Assembly (NCBI RefSeq): GCF_020085105.1
Contig: NC_058046.1
Span: 11,383,675 to 11,447,674 of the forward strand
Reading direction: 5' to 3'
Origin: Siniperca chuatsi
Taxonomy: Eukaryota > Chordata > Actinopteri > Centrarchiformes > Sinipercidae
DNA: 64,000 bases
The first letter of the stretch is position 1, and the number at the start of each line of letters is the position of its first letter. The notes under the pieces were generated by a model. It was not told the origin of the DNA, did not search any database, and worked only from the letters and a program-made list of their open reading frames with translations. The position numbers and the translations under genes are program-made. Positions 1 to 12,279 of the stretch are shown piece after piece.

Positions 1-169
1 GGGCTATGCCTCATACTTTTGTATGGTTTTACAGGCTGGAGGTCTTGGGGCCATCTTTGGCACAAGCAGTGCTAGAGGCAAACATGCCAGGGTCCGTGTG
101 ATAATCACTACCCGGCTCAACATTGTTTATGCCTTCAGGATACTTATGCAATCCGGGAGTGATATCTCC

Positions 170-491
170 CATAGTGAAACACCGAACGATGTTAGAAAAA
201 GAACTTTGGGTTACTTAACGTAATTCCCGGTTCTTTGGTAACAGAGTGAGGTGTTTCACCATCACTCCTTGCACAGACACGAAAAGAAACCGGTCTAGAA
301 TGATATGAGAGAGGTTGGTCGACTATGGTAATATGAGGGGGTGTGCCCCAAGCACAGTTCGACCTATCTGTCACTGACAGACGTGGTGTCATTGGAGCTT
401 CTGTAGCTGGTCACGCCAAGGTGATTCCCATAGTGAAACACCTCACTCTGTTTTCAAAGAACCAGGAGTTACGTTAAGTAACCCAAAGTTT
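170..491. repeat. Palindromic dispersed repeat with long inverted arms
   Basis: The stretch 201-259 is repeated as its reverse complement at 433-491 with only a few mismatches (arms about 59 bp, spacer about 173 bp). In addition 170-203 pairs imperfectly with 228-262, so the left part is itself a foldback. The shared core contains GTGAAACACCTCACTCTG and ACGTTAAGTAACCCAAAG. This looks like a non-autonomous foldback element or two nested copies; I cannot name the family. Bases 1-169 show nothing recognisable. Confidence 0.6.
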
Positions 492-3400
492 CTGTGTTTG
501 ATTTTGGATAACGAATTAGACTTCAGCCATATTCATATTTTGTATTGTTACCTGTTAGCTTTCCACACCATGAAAATCCTGGAGTAATTGTGCTGCTTAT
601 ATGAGAGGTGGGTGAACAGCAGCTATATTACAAGTCTGATTAAACAAAGAGTCGTGATTAAATTTTTCCATGTATTCTGATTTTTTCTTTCCTGTTTTGG
701 ATTATTTGGATTTGTTCTTCTTTTTTCTAACATGAAAAAAAACGGGATACACAATATCATTAATACCAAACAGATCATACATACATTCACATACACATCA
801 CAATAAAACATTGTGATGAAAAGAAATGGTCAGCATCACCCATTCTCAAAATGTACAAATAGACTCCTGCACAAGAGCTGCAAAATAACTAGTATGTATA
901 CTAGTAAGTATAACGTGCAGCTTTTGATTTATTAGTGCAGCAATAAATCTGCACATACATGTATGCATAAGGATCCTTATCACTGCCTGACATATGGGTA
1001 TATTTATGTGAACTAATATATGACTAGCACTGTAAAGTGTTGGCACAGAATAACATCCCCATGACATTAAGGTTAGGGTTAGTGACTGTAAATCTTTTCA
1101 TTCTGACTTACACTATAGGTGAGCTGTAAATAGGAGCATACAGTAACCTAATTTTACAGTAACACATGTGAAACTTACAAATGTGGTAGCCTATGTTACC
1201 TCACTGCTCACTGTAAGAACTCACTGTAAGGAAATAGTAATTTTGTATTATATGCCCATATTTATCAATACTATAACAGTAAGACATCTTTTATCTTTCA
1301 CAACAGGAACTATCAGCACTGAGCATATTCTACTTGACACATATAGTCAAGTAGAATACCATACCAACTACAAGTGGCAAGAAGAGCATCACGTTTTGGC
1401 AAGCATAATTTTCATGTGTAGCATGGATGTGATATGAGCTCTTTCGGCCTCTTATTTTATTTTACTTCATATTATTGTCATCTATCTTTCTTATATTTCT
1501 TTTTTTTAAGTCGAGCATATTTAATTCTAGTATTGCTATGTTTTTGAGCTCAAACAAGGGCCTATGACTAACTTTTCACACAATATTCAGTAAAGGGCCC
1601 TCTCATGGCAGCATGAAGTATTCATTTCATCCAGGTTTAATAATATAAAAGAAAACAGAGTCCTCTTGCAATCTCAAAATATTTCACAAAGGTGTCATAG
1701 GCACAACATAATTACCAATTTCCTTCTTTCTGTACCATATTTAAAACATGACTGAACAAAGTGCGAAGTTACAGAGAGCCACCATTTCTTTCTTTGTTTT
1801 GGCTTGCTGGTGTTCTATTTTGAAGCCCCACTGCACAGCAGAAGATAATAAAGGTCTGTTAAAGTGAGAGTTTTCTGTCAACACAAATAAATCACACAAA
1901 AACAGGCTATGCAGAGAAACAATCACTCCCCAAATACTATTAAACATGGATTTGGAGCTCCAGCAGGTTGAACAATTCCTTGTTAATGAGGCATACTATA
2001 TTGATTTACACTGGCAGTGACACATAAAACTATTAACAATTTTCCCACAAGAACCACTTACAAATGCCTTATGTAATATGAGTCTCTCTCTGAATCCAAA
2101 TATGGACATATTTCTGAATCAAGTTACATTATGGATTGTGTAAGTGGACACAGGACGGAGTCTAAACAGTTGAAAGAGTTTTCAAATAAAATAAGTGATC
2201 AAAGAGCAGTCAAATATTTCATGTGACATTGAGATAATGTTTCAAAAATGTTTTGGAACATGTTATCTGTCCTTGGTATACCTTATCACCTAAGACGGAA
2301 CAAAACTCATCTGCTTTCTGTTTATTTATGCACATGTGACAGAAACGTTTAGAAAGTTTTAGAAACCATGTTCCCTTTTCCATGAGAGGTATTCTTCCTT
2401 TCCAGATTGCACAAGCTTCTCTGGCCACACTTCATTGTGCTGAATGTCCTCGAGCCCATCAACGTGTCACTTATCAATCACAAATAACCTGGTGGACAGA
2501 CAAAAAACTATTTCATGTCACCATAGTGCTCAGTTGTCTAGACATTTAAGACTTACTCTAAGAAATGTTTTCTTCTCTCCTTCTGTCAAAACAACGCCAG
2601 CTCAAAGGAAAATCAAAATGTGAGCGACAGTAGTGGAGATTGCCCAAGGGGAGAGGTACAACAGCCATTCCATGTCACAATATATTGTATAGTTGCGCAT
2701 TAAAGGCATGCACAAAGAAAATCCAGTCCAGCAGTACTGTTCACCCAGCCTTTGTCAGCATTCCTGCTTTTCTCTGAAAAATGTGCACAGATTAATTGTC
2801 TTGAGTGACTTGACACCCATGTCTCTGTGTCAAGTAAACACCCACAGAGCTGTTGCTGTTGGTGGCAAGTCATTTCACCGTTCTGCCTCTCAGACAAACA
2901 GCTATTACTGTTCCCTTATACAGCCTCCACTTGAAACAGGAGTGTGTGGGGACAGTGTGAAGAAGCAGTTAACAATCTGTTGCACAAGTGAGAGAGGTGC
3001 AAAGAACGGGTTTAAAATAGTTCTAGGTGTTATCTGCGGCGCGATCTGGACAAGGATTTTCATCCTGATGATGTTTCATTTGTATGGATGGAAAATTATG
3101 CAAAGATGCGTACATGGCACCTGTGTGGTTAGTTTTGGGTATGGACTGCAGTAGATTAATCAATCTGAGAAATGCCATACACATTAAATAGGTTAATGAT
3201 CTTTATAACAGAGAATACATGCACATATCAATTGATATCCATCAGTATCCATCAATAAGCATTATTAAATTCTGGCAGCAGAAAATTATTTTGGATTTTG
3301 TCAAGATTTATGCATCACAGTGTTTTGGTACAAAAATGTACTTCAATGAAATAAAAAAACAAGATGATGATATCCTCTGTAACTGACACTGTTACTGTTT

Positions 3401-3990
3401 GTCTTCTTCAACAAACCCACTATTAATAAGAACTTTGCACCCACAGACTCTCACAGCATGTGAAAACTTAACAAAATTCGTGTCTGAATTTCTCTGAACA
3501 GCATTGTTTATGTGTTTAACTACATCCACATTATACTCCATAGTCTTAAAAATGTCCCCCATGTGAAAAGAAGAACACAATATATTATATATTTCACAGG
3601 CATGATACTGTGTATAGACATTGTACAGTAACCACAGAGAGCGCTATAGGAATTTTAAACATTGCACTACCATAATATTATCTATTAATATTATATTACA
3701 GCGATATTAAAGCGATTTCTCATTGGGGATATATTAAACTTGCCTCATTGTGTTAGGGCTCAGCAGGTCCCTTTACAAGAGACTAAATAATTCATCTATT
3801 GTCACTCACTAATAGATTTGGGTGAAACAGACAACGTACAAATTTCAAATAACTCAATTTCCCCATTGGCCCCTGTGTGGGGGCGTGCCTGCGCGCGTGT
3901 GTCCATGCGAGCCACAGAGACTTTATTATGTAACATGTTCCCAATCACATCCCAGCCTGAGTCTGAGGCATAAGGTCTCTTTAAGAGATA
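492..3990. other. Intergenic, no gene recognised
   Basis: AT-rich DNA with no supported exon. The longest open frame (2693-3154, +, 153 codons) has no recognisable domain and no splice-bounded structure. A perfect 13-bp inverted repeat lies at 1326-1338 / 1346-1358 with a 7-base loop; it may be a transcript hairpin or chance. Nothing else stands out. Confidence 0.5.
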
Positions 3991-4104
3991 TCTCAGCTCA
4001 GTGATCCTGGCAGGACACCTCCTACCTTCTCTTCGACCAAAAACTCTGCTGTGTCTCACCTGATGGAAAGCAGTGCTCGGAGTCCAAGAAGAAAGAATAT
4101 TTCG
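3960..4104 (+). other. Probable 5' non-coding exon of the NPY receptor gene (start not determined)
   Basis: A strong donor GTAAGA follows 4104 (TTCG|GTAAGA). The matching acceptor, a long pyrimidine tract ending in CAG at 6211-6213, lies 149 bases before the receptor start codon. A non-coding first exon joined to an intronless coding exon is common for GPCR genes. The transcription start is a guess. A second GC-richer stretch at about 4430-4680 could be an alternative first exon. This is inference from splice signals only. Confidence 0.4.
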
Positions 4105-6213
4105 GTAAGAAACAATGGCTAATTTAACGGCTAATTAAAATACGGCATTTCATGCTAGCCTATAACTCTTTTTTTTGTGGTGGAGGGTTACCTGAAAGTA
4201 AGAAATTACATTTTCCTCTAGGGTCGTTTATTTTCTTTTTCATGACATGCTACGACAAAGCTCCAATTACAAATATTTCAGTGTAATATTTCTTATAGGT
4301 GCTTAAGGTGCGTATGTGCAGTTTTAACCTTATCGCACGCGCTGGTATTTTAAATTTTCTGTGCTGTCAGGCTACAATAGCTATTCTGATGGGATTCATA
4401 GTTTTCTTCTTACTTGCCACTGGTCAGGATGCTCTCCTTAGGGAAAAGTGTTAAGTTGCGCTCTTTAGTGGACGTTCAGCAGGTCTTGAGGTGGAAATGA
4501 GTGATGTGTCTCCCCCAGACAGGAGAGCAGTGAGCACACACGGTGGTACATCGGAAGACAGAGGAGCCTCCTCCACCTGTCCGGAGCTCAGAAAGTCCGC
4601 CTCACTGCGAGCAGACACACAGCTGCAGACAGACAGTGGACCCAGGACAGCTGCAGAGACCGAGTGTAGGATATACAGTAACCACTCTCACACTTTTCAT
4701 CCCTACATGTGTTTTTCATCCGCCGGTGCGTGATGTCTATAATCATTTTTGCATGAGCGAATCCGGACTTGTGGCTGTTATTGTGACATGTCAAAGTGGT
4801 GTAGTGAGGTGACTGAACTGAGATGATGTGAAGGACGGATTCAACATCGTATTTACAATTTACAAACATCTCCATTTTGAGACAAATCCCCATGAGTTAT
4901 ATTTTATTTGTCTGGCTTCTCTGCAGGGACACAATTCCTCACATTTAGTATATTTCATTTTTTTCTGCAGGATAATTCTTTGTGTGTAATCTGTGTAATT
5001 CATAAAAAATCTCATCTCATTAATAATATCCTTAGTAAATTTCCTTGTTACATTCCTTGGACTGTCCTTTACCAGCAGACACAACACAAAGCAATGCATC
5101 ACTTTAGGTGTCTAAAATATGCCATAAATGATCAGCATCAAGGCTACTGCATGGGTATGATATGCAGGCCACTTATCCCGAAATTTTGTCAGGTTGACAT
5201 CCAGGAGGGGATTCATTATCCAGACGCCTAAACAGAGAAGACTGTGTCTCACAAAGGAATTCAAGCGGTATAACCATACTTAGCGAAAGTGTTTGCTTTG
5301 GTTATGAAAACTCTGGCTTTGTTTGTAATCACCACAACTGAAACAGCACATTATAATAGGATATTTCTGCTCATAATCACAAGCAGTTAATGTCCTACCT
5401 GTCAACATTTGTCATCGTTAAGGAGTCCTCAATTAAAAATGATAAATCTTTAAAATCATGTAGATTTCAATCTGTTAGCATAGCTGTGTTGCAAAACTAA
5501 TTTCTGGGTAATTGAGCCGTGGGCAAAACATTTCAGTTAATCAGGACTGTTTTCACAGTTGCGATGAGAGGTGTCTGTTCCTTTATGGACAGAAACAGAA
5601 TAAATTCTTGCTGTCAAAAGGGGAGAAAACAGTGAGAGGGAATGATTGTCTCTGAAGCGGGTCATTATTACTGTTATTGTCATAGAAATTTAAATCAGCA
5701 TGCTATTATAGTGATGCCACGAAGTCTGGATCTGTGCTGTTTTCTTAATGATATGCCATCAGCACATCATTTATTCTTATAGCCATGTCCTCGAGGAGAT
5801 AGAAAATTTGCGTTCTGCCAACAACATCATGGTATCTGCATACCAACATTAATTATTCCCTTCATAAATCTCTTTTTTTTAAATATTGATTTCATTGTGT
5901 AGGTGAAACATGACCACTAAATACATCTCAGCACCAAAGAGACACTTGTGGAATCATTTAAAAACGGTCCTGCAGCAAGAGACTCCATTTCTGCCACATA
6001 TCCTCATTTAAAAGAAGTAACAGTCTAATGTTGAAATGTGCTTTTTCATCAAGTGAGGGTCAATTTCTTTTCATGCTAAAGTTTTTTGGGAGATACATTT
6101 AAATTTTAGTGATAAACCAACCTCTTAATATCTCAAGAGTTCATAACTTTAAAAAGAAACTTTTCATGACTTTGTTTAAGGTTACTCATCTTTTTTTCTT
6201 CTCTTTTTTTCAG

Positions 6214-6362
6214 GCAGCAAATGAAGACGACTGCCAAAGATTAAGGATAAGTGAAAGCTGTAAAAAATGCAGATATTATTCATGAAGTAATTACAGCAGG
6301 TGTGACAAAACAAATTAGTTAATTCAGTCCCCAGCTTTTAAAGTGAGCCCAGGAAAGCCATC
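6214..6362 (+). promoter_or_regulatory. 5' UTR of NPY receptor exon with two short uORFs
   Basis: The acceptor CAG at 6211-6213 opens this leader. Two complete upstream ORFs precede the receptor ATG: 6221-6244 (seven codons plus stop) and 6267-6290 (seven codons plus stop). Both end before 6363, so reinitiation or leaky scanning would be needed to translate the receptor. The role is inferred; the ORFs themselves are plain in the sequence. Confidence 0.45.
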
Positions 6363-7466
6363 ATGGAGCTGCAGCACAACACCAATCACAACCAAGCCTT
6401 GTGGAAAGAGATACCGTGGGATTTCACAGAGGACTGCTCGCTCTCAGTGAGTGGCACCACTTTTCTCATCATTGCTTACAGTACAGTTATGGCAGTGGGT
6501 CTCATTGGGAACTCTTGCCTGGTGTTTGTCATCACACGGCACAAGGAGATGCGCAACGTCACCAACATCTTCATCGCCAACCTGTCCTGTTCTGACATCC
6601 TCATGTGCATTGTATGCCTGCCAGTCACTATTATCTACACACTGATGGACCGCTGGATCCTAGGAGACGCCCTTTGTAAGCTGACGCCCTTCATCCAGTG
6701 TACATCAGTTACTGTTTCCATCTTCTCCCTAGTCCTCATCGCCATGGAGCGCTACCAGCTCATTGTCCACCCGACTGGATGGAAGCCTTTGGTGGGCCAG
6801 TCCTACTTGGCCGTGGGTGTCACCTGGATCGTGGCCTGCCTAATCTCGGTGCCTTTCCTCTCGTACAGCGTTCTTACCTTGCCTTTCCAGAACCTGAGCC
6901 TCCCCTTCCCAATCAGTGATCACCTTGTTTGTATGGAGCGGTGGCCATCGGTTCAAGAACGGCAAGCTTACACCACCTCCCTGCTCGCCTTCCAGTACTT
7001 TCTTCCTCTTGCCCTCATCATGGTCTGTTACATGCATGTCTACCTGCGCCTCAGGAGGAGGAAGGACATGGTGGAGCGCGGCAGGAGCACCAGCCAAAAG
7101 AAAAACAAGGGCTCCACGAGGATCAACGCCATGTTAATCTCCATAGTGGTGGCATTCGCCCTCTCCTGGCTCCCTCTCAATGTCTTCAACACGGTGTTTG
7201 ACTGGAACCACGAGGCCATCCCGTCCTGTGGCCATGACATCATCTTCTCATTCTGCCACCTCACGGCCATGGCCTCCACCTGCGTCAACCCCATCATCTA
7301 TGGTTTCCTCAACAGCAATTTCCAGAAACAGCTCAAGTCCACCCTGTCGCGCTGTCGCTGCTGGGGGGTGGCAGAGAGGTATGAGAGCGTCCCACTCTCC
7401 ACTGTCAGCACAGAGGTTACCAAGGGGTCAATCTTGAGCAATGGATCTATCAGCATCAATACTTAG
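6363..7466 (+). CDS. npy8r: Neuropeptide Y family receptor, Y1/Y4/Y8 subfamily, probably Y8
   Basis: A complete 367-residue class A GPCR in one exon, expected at the plasma membrane as a Gi-coupled receptor for NPY/PYY-type peptides. Visible landmarks are: TM1 with GN at 49-50; TM2 with the sodium-site Asp78; Cys105 at the base of TM3, pairing with Cys190 in the second extracellular loop; ERY at 129-131 in the DRY position; SWLP at 268-271, where most class A receptors have CWxP; NPIIY at 309-313; and a Cys pair at 331/333 suited to palmitoylation. The N-terminal tail (about 30 residues) lacks an N-glycosylation sequon; one occurs at Asn177 in extracellular loop 2. The ATG at 6363 is the first in this frame and gives a normal family length. 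An uninterrupted coding exon argues against Y1, which usually has a small intron after TM5. Linkage to kctd9 and fgfr1 fits the chromosome-8 paralogon expected for Y8. Y4 remains possible, and Y8a versus Y8b is unresolved. Confidence 0.85.
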   Translation: MELQHNTNHNQALWKEIPWDFTEDCSLSVSGTTFLIIAYSTVMAVGLIGNSCLVFVITRHKEMRNVTNIFIANLSCSDILMCIVCLPVTIIYTLMDRWILGDALCKLTPFIQCTSVTVSIFSLVLIAMERYQLIVHPTGWKPLVGQSYLAVGVTWIVACLISVPFLSYSVLTLPFQNLSLPFPISDHLVCMERWPSVQERQAYTTSLLAFQYFLPLALIMVCYMHVYLRLRRRKDMVERGRSTSQKKNKGSTRINAMLISIVVAFALSWLPLNVFNTVFDWNHEAIPSCGHDIIFSFCHLTAMASTCVNPIIYGFLNSNFQKQLKSTLSRCRCWGVAERYESVPLSTVSTEVTKGSILSNGSISINT

Positions 7467-8450
7467 ATCCAAGCCTTTTCAGTAAAAGACAAAGAAACTA
7501 CTGGGGCCTCTTCCGCCCTCATTGTGTCATCCTTTGGAGCTTTTCTTGCTTCGTTGAGTCCAAAAGCAAGGTTGACATTTACAAAGTTACAAACCTCACA
7601 AAGGCAGTCCAGAGGGAGGTGCCCTTGATTCAATATGAGTTCACATGTAAGAGGAAGTAGATAACAAAATGATGGTACAAAGGTTGTACAAGTTTAAGTA
7701 TTGTTGGGCGACTGAAGGCACTTTACATGAGCACTTTTGCAACTGTAGTTTGTATAGACCATTCCCGATGTGCTGTGGGCACATACGAATGAAGAGACAG
7801 CATTTAATCTGGTATACATCTGTCATGTTTTCTTTCTAAAGCACTGGGATCTACTGGTCATGTCACCAGTCTAGTAATGTTAAATGAATATTAGCTGTTT
7901 AGGGTTTGCTTTTCACACTTTTACCTGCTATAAATGGAACCACCAGAGAGTATTGAAAGGACAAGCGGGTTGATGCACTGCAAATGTTCTTTTCAGTTTT
8001 GCTGTTTTATGTTAATAGTATCGATTAAAACAAGGGATTAAGGGATTGTGAACTGTAATGTGTTAATGATTATCGATGGAGTATCTTATTTCGTAACTGA
8101 GGAAATAGAACGTTAGTGCATTAAATGTGACTCCAGGCATTCTTTCAGACGGTTTACTAGAATCATCTTAATGCATTTCTTATTACCTAAAATCACCACA
8201 AACAATGTAATGATCTTTTACTTAGAACCTTGGCAATAGCTATGTACATTTCATGCTGTCTGCCAAGGGCTGCGCTCCAGTCTGTGCGTGTGGGATGTTT
8301 TTCTCATAAAATGTGCCATACAATAACCATATATATTGACAGAGCGGGGTTCTTCTGCTGTATATAACATTACTAAATATATGGCCTATACAAGATGTGA
8401 TACAGTTATAGTTTATGGTGTGGTCTGGAATAAAGAGCTCTGTGTAGCAC
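7467..8450 (+). other. Probable 3' UTR of the NPY receptor gene
   Basis: The roughly 1 kb after the stop codon is AT-rich and has no other gene. A canonical AATAAA polyadenylation signal lies at 8429-8434, followed by a GT-rich stretch. This would give a 3' UTR of about 980 bases. The end point is inferred from the signal alone. Confidence 0.4.
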
Positions 8451-10654
8451 AGCAGATAACTCCTAGGAACCTGTTGTTAGTCACTTCTCTTTGTGGTGTT
8501 GAACTGAATTAAAAGATTTACTATTATCTTGATGATAATGTCTATGTTGTAATATGAGTCACAATCTTGACTGTTCTTCAAATCTTGTACTGCATTTTTG
8601 TTTGTTTTTTTTGGCAAACTTCATGTCTGCCTTGCTTTCTGAGTGTGTGTTAAACACAGAACAGATTTTTCGCTGTCACCTTGCAGGTCAGTTCATCGAC
8701 ATCATTCTAAGCTTTTAAAATATAATTGATTGGTCCAAGTCTCCTGTTAAAGGCAAAACCAGACTGTACTATTTCCACTTTAGTGTGGCATCCTAATTCC
8801 CCAGAGATTATAGCACTGATGATAGAGCTTCTACACAGTCAATATTTTAAAATCTTTGTGTCTTTCTGAGGTCAAATTCAGTGTGTTGCCTCTATGTGCA
8901 TTATTCAGGGGGAAGTCTGAGATCACAACACATTTTAGATGTGCTTGTAGTGTTGAATAAATCAGTGTTGTGTTTGGTGCCTTAGATGTTAAACAGCATG
9001 GGGAGGGGAAAAAACACTGTTACACTGTTCATACCACAGTTTTGGCTATCTGTCTCAAAGAAGAAGTATATCAACTAAGAGGAAAGAAGAGGGCAAGATT
9101 GTTGCTGTCATGGGCCTTTTTTAGCTTTGATGATAATGTCAGGAGGTCAAGTGTAGGATGTTTTTACACCTCACAGAAAGCCAAACCTGTTTTCTACTCT
9201 GACAGCGTCTCACACAACCTGCCAAACTGTTTTCCAAGGGCAGTTTAGCCTTTAAGAGAGCTCTCAGAGGTCCTTGTCGACATAATTGACCGTGTGCTTC
9301 CGCTGCCTTAAGAGCTGACCTTAACAGACGTGTCAGTCCCCTCTCTTCTCCTATATATCCTTCCTTTCACCTGTCTTTCCTTTTAAAACCACTGAATGAA
9401 GTAGCAGTGTTTGTTTTGTTTGGAGGAACCGACCCAAGATGCCGGAGGTGTTGACGTACTCCAGCAACACTTGACAATGAGTGGAACTTAAATGATGCCG
9501 TTTTACATTGTTAACCAAGTAACTGTTAAGGGGCTGTGGGTGCTATGAAATGAAGCTCAGCTGAAGACAAATACTTAATGAGTACACAGGGCCAGACTCT
9601 CCTTGTCAGTGGAGCAGTTCCAGAAAGATTAGCATCTTGGCTCTCTGCATTTTAATTTAGAGAGATTTTCATATAAGCACAGGAATCACAGGAACAACAT
9701 GAACTACATAGTTGGCCAGAGTATTCCCCAAGCTGTTGTTTTGAGCATTTAAATTCTCTTCAGTCACATTTTTTTGCCTGCCTTACTACTGTTAGAATAG
9801 GGCCTAATTCATCCCGTGTTGCCATGTTCTCATATTAAAAGTAATAATAACAGCTTTCAATGCTTTCTGTTGCATTGTAGAAGAAAGAACCCTCCCTGAT
9901 GTGTGAATCCTTCTCCCCAGTCAAGGCTTGCAAAGATCAAGAGGCTGCAAAATGTTAAAAGACATGTACAGTATTCATCACATACAAGATCTACAGTAAA
10001 ATGTGAATCTGCAAAGTCCATACTGAGCCTAAGAAATTGTGAAAAGTTATATAAGGTGTCGCTTATATAGATATACTACGAAATCATTTTTCAGTTGAAA
10101 ATCGTATATGCAGTGATGTCAGACAAAGATTGGCCTTGTGCATCTTTGCTCCCTTCTGAGAAGGAACTAATCTTTTTGTTTTGGCAGATGAAAAGGTCAG
10201 AGGGAGTCAGACTGTTGCCTCTGGAATCTTAATCATGGTATTATACATACTAACATCTGTAGGACGCATTGAAACAGACAGGTACCTCATCTAAGGGTCA
10301 AACACATAGATCAGCTCAGTCGAGACTTCCTTGTTTTCTTATCTTTCTATTAAATTGTCCTAATGGTTCTGCCTTGAATCAGGTGCTTCCTGATTCATCA
10401 GATCTCTGAGGGAGGGTTTATTTCAGGGAGCATTTCCTAGTTTTACCTATTTATTAGTCTGGATATCATCATTCACAGTGTAAATGGTGTGTCAGCCAGT
10501 TCGTGAGCCAGACCTGGGTTACACATATGTAATCTTCCAAGATGAATTCAAGACACTCCTGTGTGTCTCCGCTTTTGAAGTAAATCTAGAAATATCTATT
10601 GTATACTGGCAGATATTTCTGGGCCTCAATTTCCTCTGTGTATTCTGTAGTATT

Positions 10655-10696
<42 letters not shown>

Positions 10697-11405
10697 GCCT
10701 TGCATAACACAAGCAGACATAACAGCCGGGAATAGCAACCCCCAGATTGGTGGTTTTGTCATTGCATGGATGTGCAGTCTTCACAAAAAAACATGATTTG
10801 AAAATAATAAACTAAGATAGATAGATAAGAGTTTTACAAAAGAGGAACAAGAAATTCTTTCATGTCTATAATCTTGCCCTGACAATTTAGGATCTGGCCT
10901 CTGCGTCTGACCTTCCATTTTCTTTGGTCAGAAGAAAAGAGGTAGACCACAGCCTACTTTAGTTGCCTGGTTACAGTTTCCTCAGGGGTTTCAATGGGTT
11001 TCCTCCAAGCTGACACAGAGTGCCAAGCTGTTAAAGGCACTTTATTAAACACTGACAGAGGAAAGACGCAGGGCTGAAGCAGTTTTAGTGTTGCTGGCTC
11101 AGTCAGATGGTTCTCCTGCTTGAAAGAAGGACGACAAAGAAAGTGAGACATAACATTTATTGCTGGGGATACTTGATGACACATACAGTACCTTTCCTTT
11201 TGACTTGCATTGGCTTATCAAGGTGGTATAATTGTAAGCAGTCACTGTAAAGTAATGTGGACTTTTTTACAGCAGACATTTTGACATGTCATGGCAGGAA
11301 AAGCACTGGTGTAATTAATCTTAATGATGGCTGTATTTCATTTAGGTTTGCCTGGGCCATTTTACACTGGCATGGCTTACTAGGACACTTGAACGAAAGG
11401 CACTA
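8451..11405. other. Intergenic, no gene recognised
   Basis: No supported coding exon. The open frames here are short and show no domain. The only clear structure is the CA microsatellite listed separately at 10659-10691. Confidence 0.5.
10659..10691. repeat. (AC)n microsatellite
   Basis: About 16 uninterrupted AC units. This is a simple dinucleotide repeat, likely polymorphic. Confidence 0.95.
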
Positions 11406-12279
11406 TTAAAGGCATAGTTCAACATTTGGGAAATATGCTTATTTGCTTACTTGCCGAAAATTAGATGAGAAGATTGATACTACTCTCATTTCTGTAGAGA
11501 AAATATGCAGCTGGGGCCAGGAGATGGTTAGCTTAGCATAAACACTGGACACAGGAGTAGACAGCTGTCTGAAGGTAACAAAATCCGCCTACCAGCACTT
11601 TTAAGCTAACTTAGCTAGGACATTATATCTCGTTTGTTTAAGGCGTACAAAAACATAGGTGTAAAATGACAATTTGTCGTTTTATTGGGGGTTATATGCT
11701 AGATTATCTCTTGACTGGGAGCAGTTGCTAGGCAACCAGTGGAGACTTGAGGAAATTACTGGTCCTGGCCAAGAAATAGTCACACATAATTCCCGTAAAA
11801 AGGTTTTTAGACTTTGGCTTTTTGTATGTAATAAACAAATGATATATAACATGTTAATTATTGAGCTTCAGAGGTCCTGGTAGGTGGATTTTGTTACCTT
11901 CGGACAGATCCAGGTTAGCTGTTTCCAGTCTGTATGCTAAGATAAACTAACCGGCAGCTGGCGGTAACTTCATATTTATTGTACAGACAAGAGAGTGTTA
12001 TTGGAAGGAAGAGTTTGGCATTTTGAGAAATTTTAGCTTTAGCTTAGCTTATCATAAAGCCTGGAAACTGGGGGAAACAACTAGCCTGGCTCTGTCCAAA
12101 GATTACTGGTTACCACTAGACAGAGCAAGGCTAGCTGTTTCCCCCTGTTTCCTGTCTTTACGCTAAGGTAATCTAATCGGCTGCTGGTGATAGCAATTTA
12201 TTGTACAGACATAAGGTATCAATCTACTCATCTAACTCTCTGCAAGCATATTTTCCAAAATGTAGAACTATTTCTTTAA
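11406..12279. mobile_element. Composite foldback (MITE-like) DNA transposon
   Basis: The left end reads TTAAAGGCATAGTTCAAC followed by a GGGAAATATGC motif. The right end is the near reverse complement, GAACTATTTCTTTAA preceded by TTTTCCAAAATG. The interior holds palindromic blocks, including GTTGCTAGGCAACC-type sequence and a CTAGCCTGGCTCTGTCC block facing its own complement near 12085-12150. The same family recurs at 36836-37268. The right third (about 12005-12279) looks like a second, 5'-truncated copy joined to the first. There is no transposase, so it is non-autonomous. Confidence 0.7.

Noticed and set aside
1069-1082. Telomere-like GGTTAGGGTTAG
   Set aside because: Only two units; far too short to be an interstitial telomeric array.
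2693-3154. 153-codon open frame on the + strand
   Set aside because: No recognisable domain, irregular composition and no support from neighbouring exons; consistent with chance in a large window.
6401-7437. Several alternative-frame ORFs on both strands inside the NPY receptor
   Set aside because: They are shadows of a GC-rich coding exon; only the 6363 frame encodes seven transmembrane helices.
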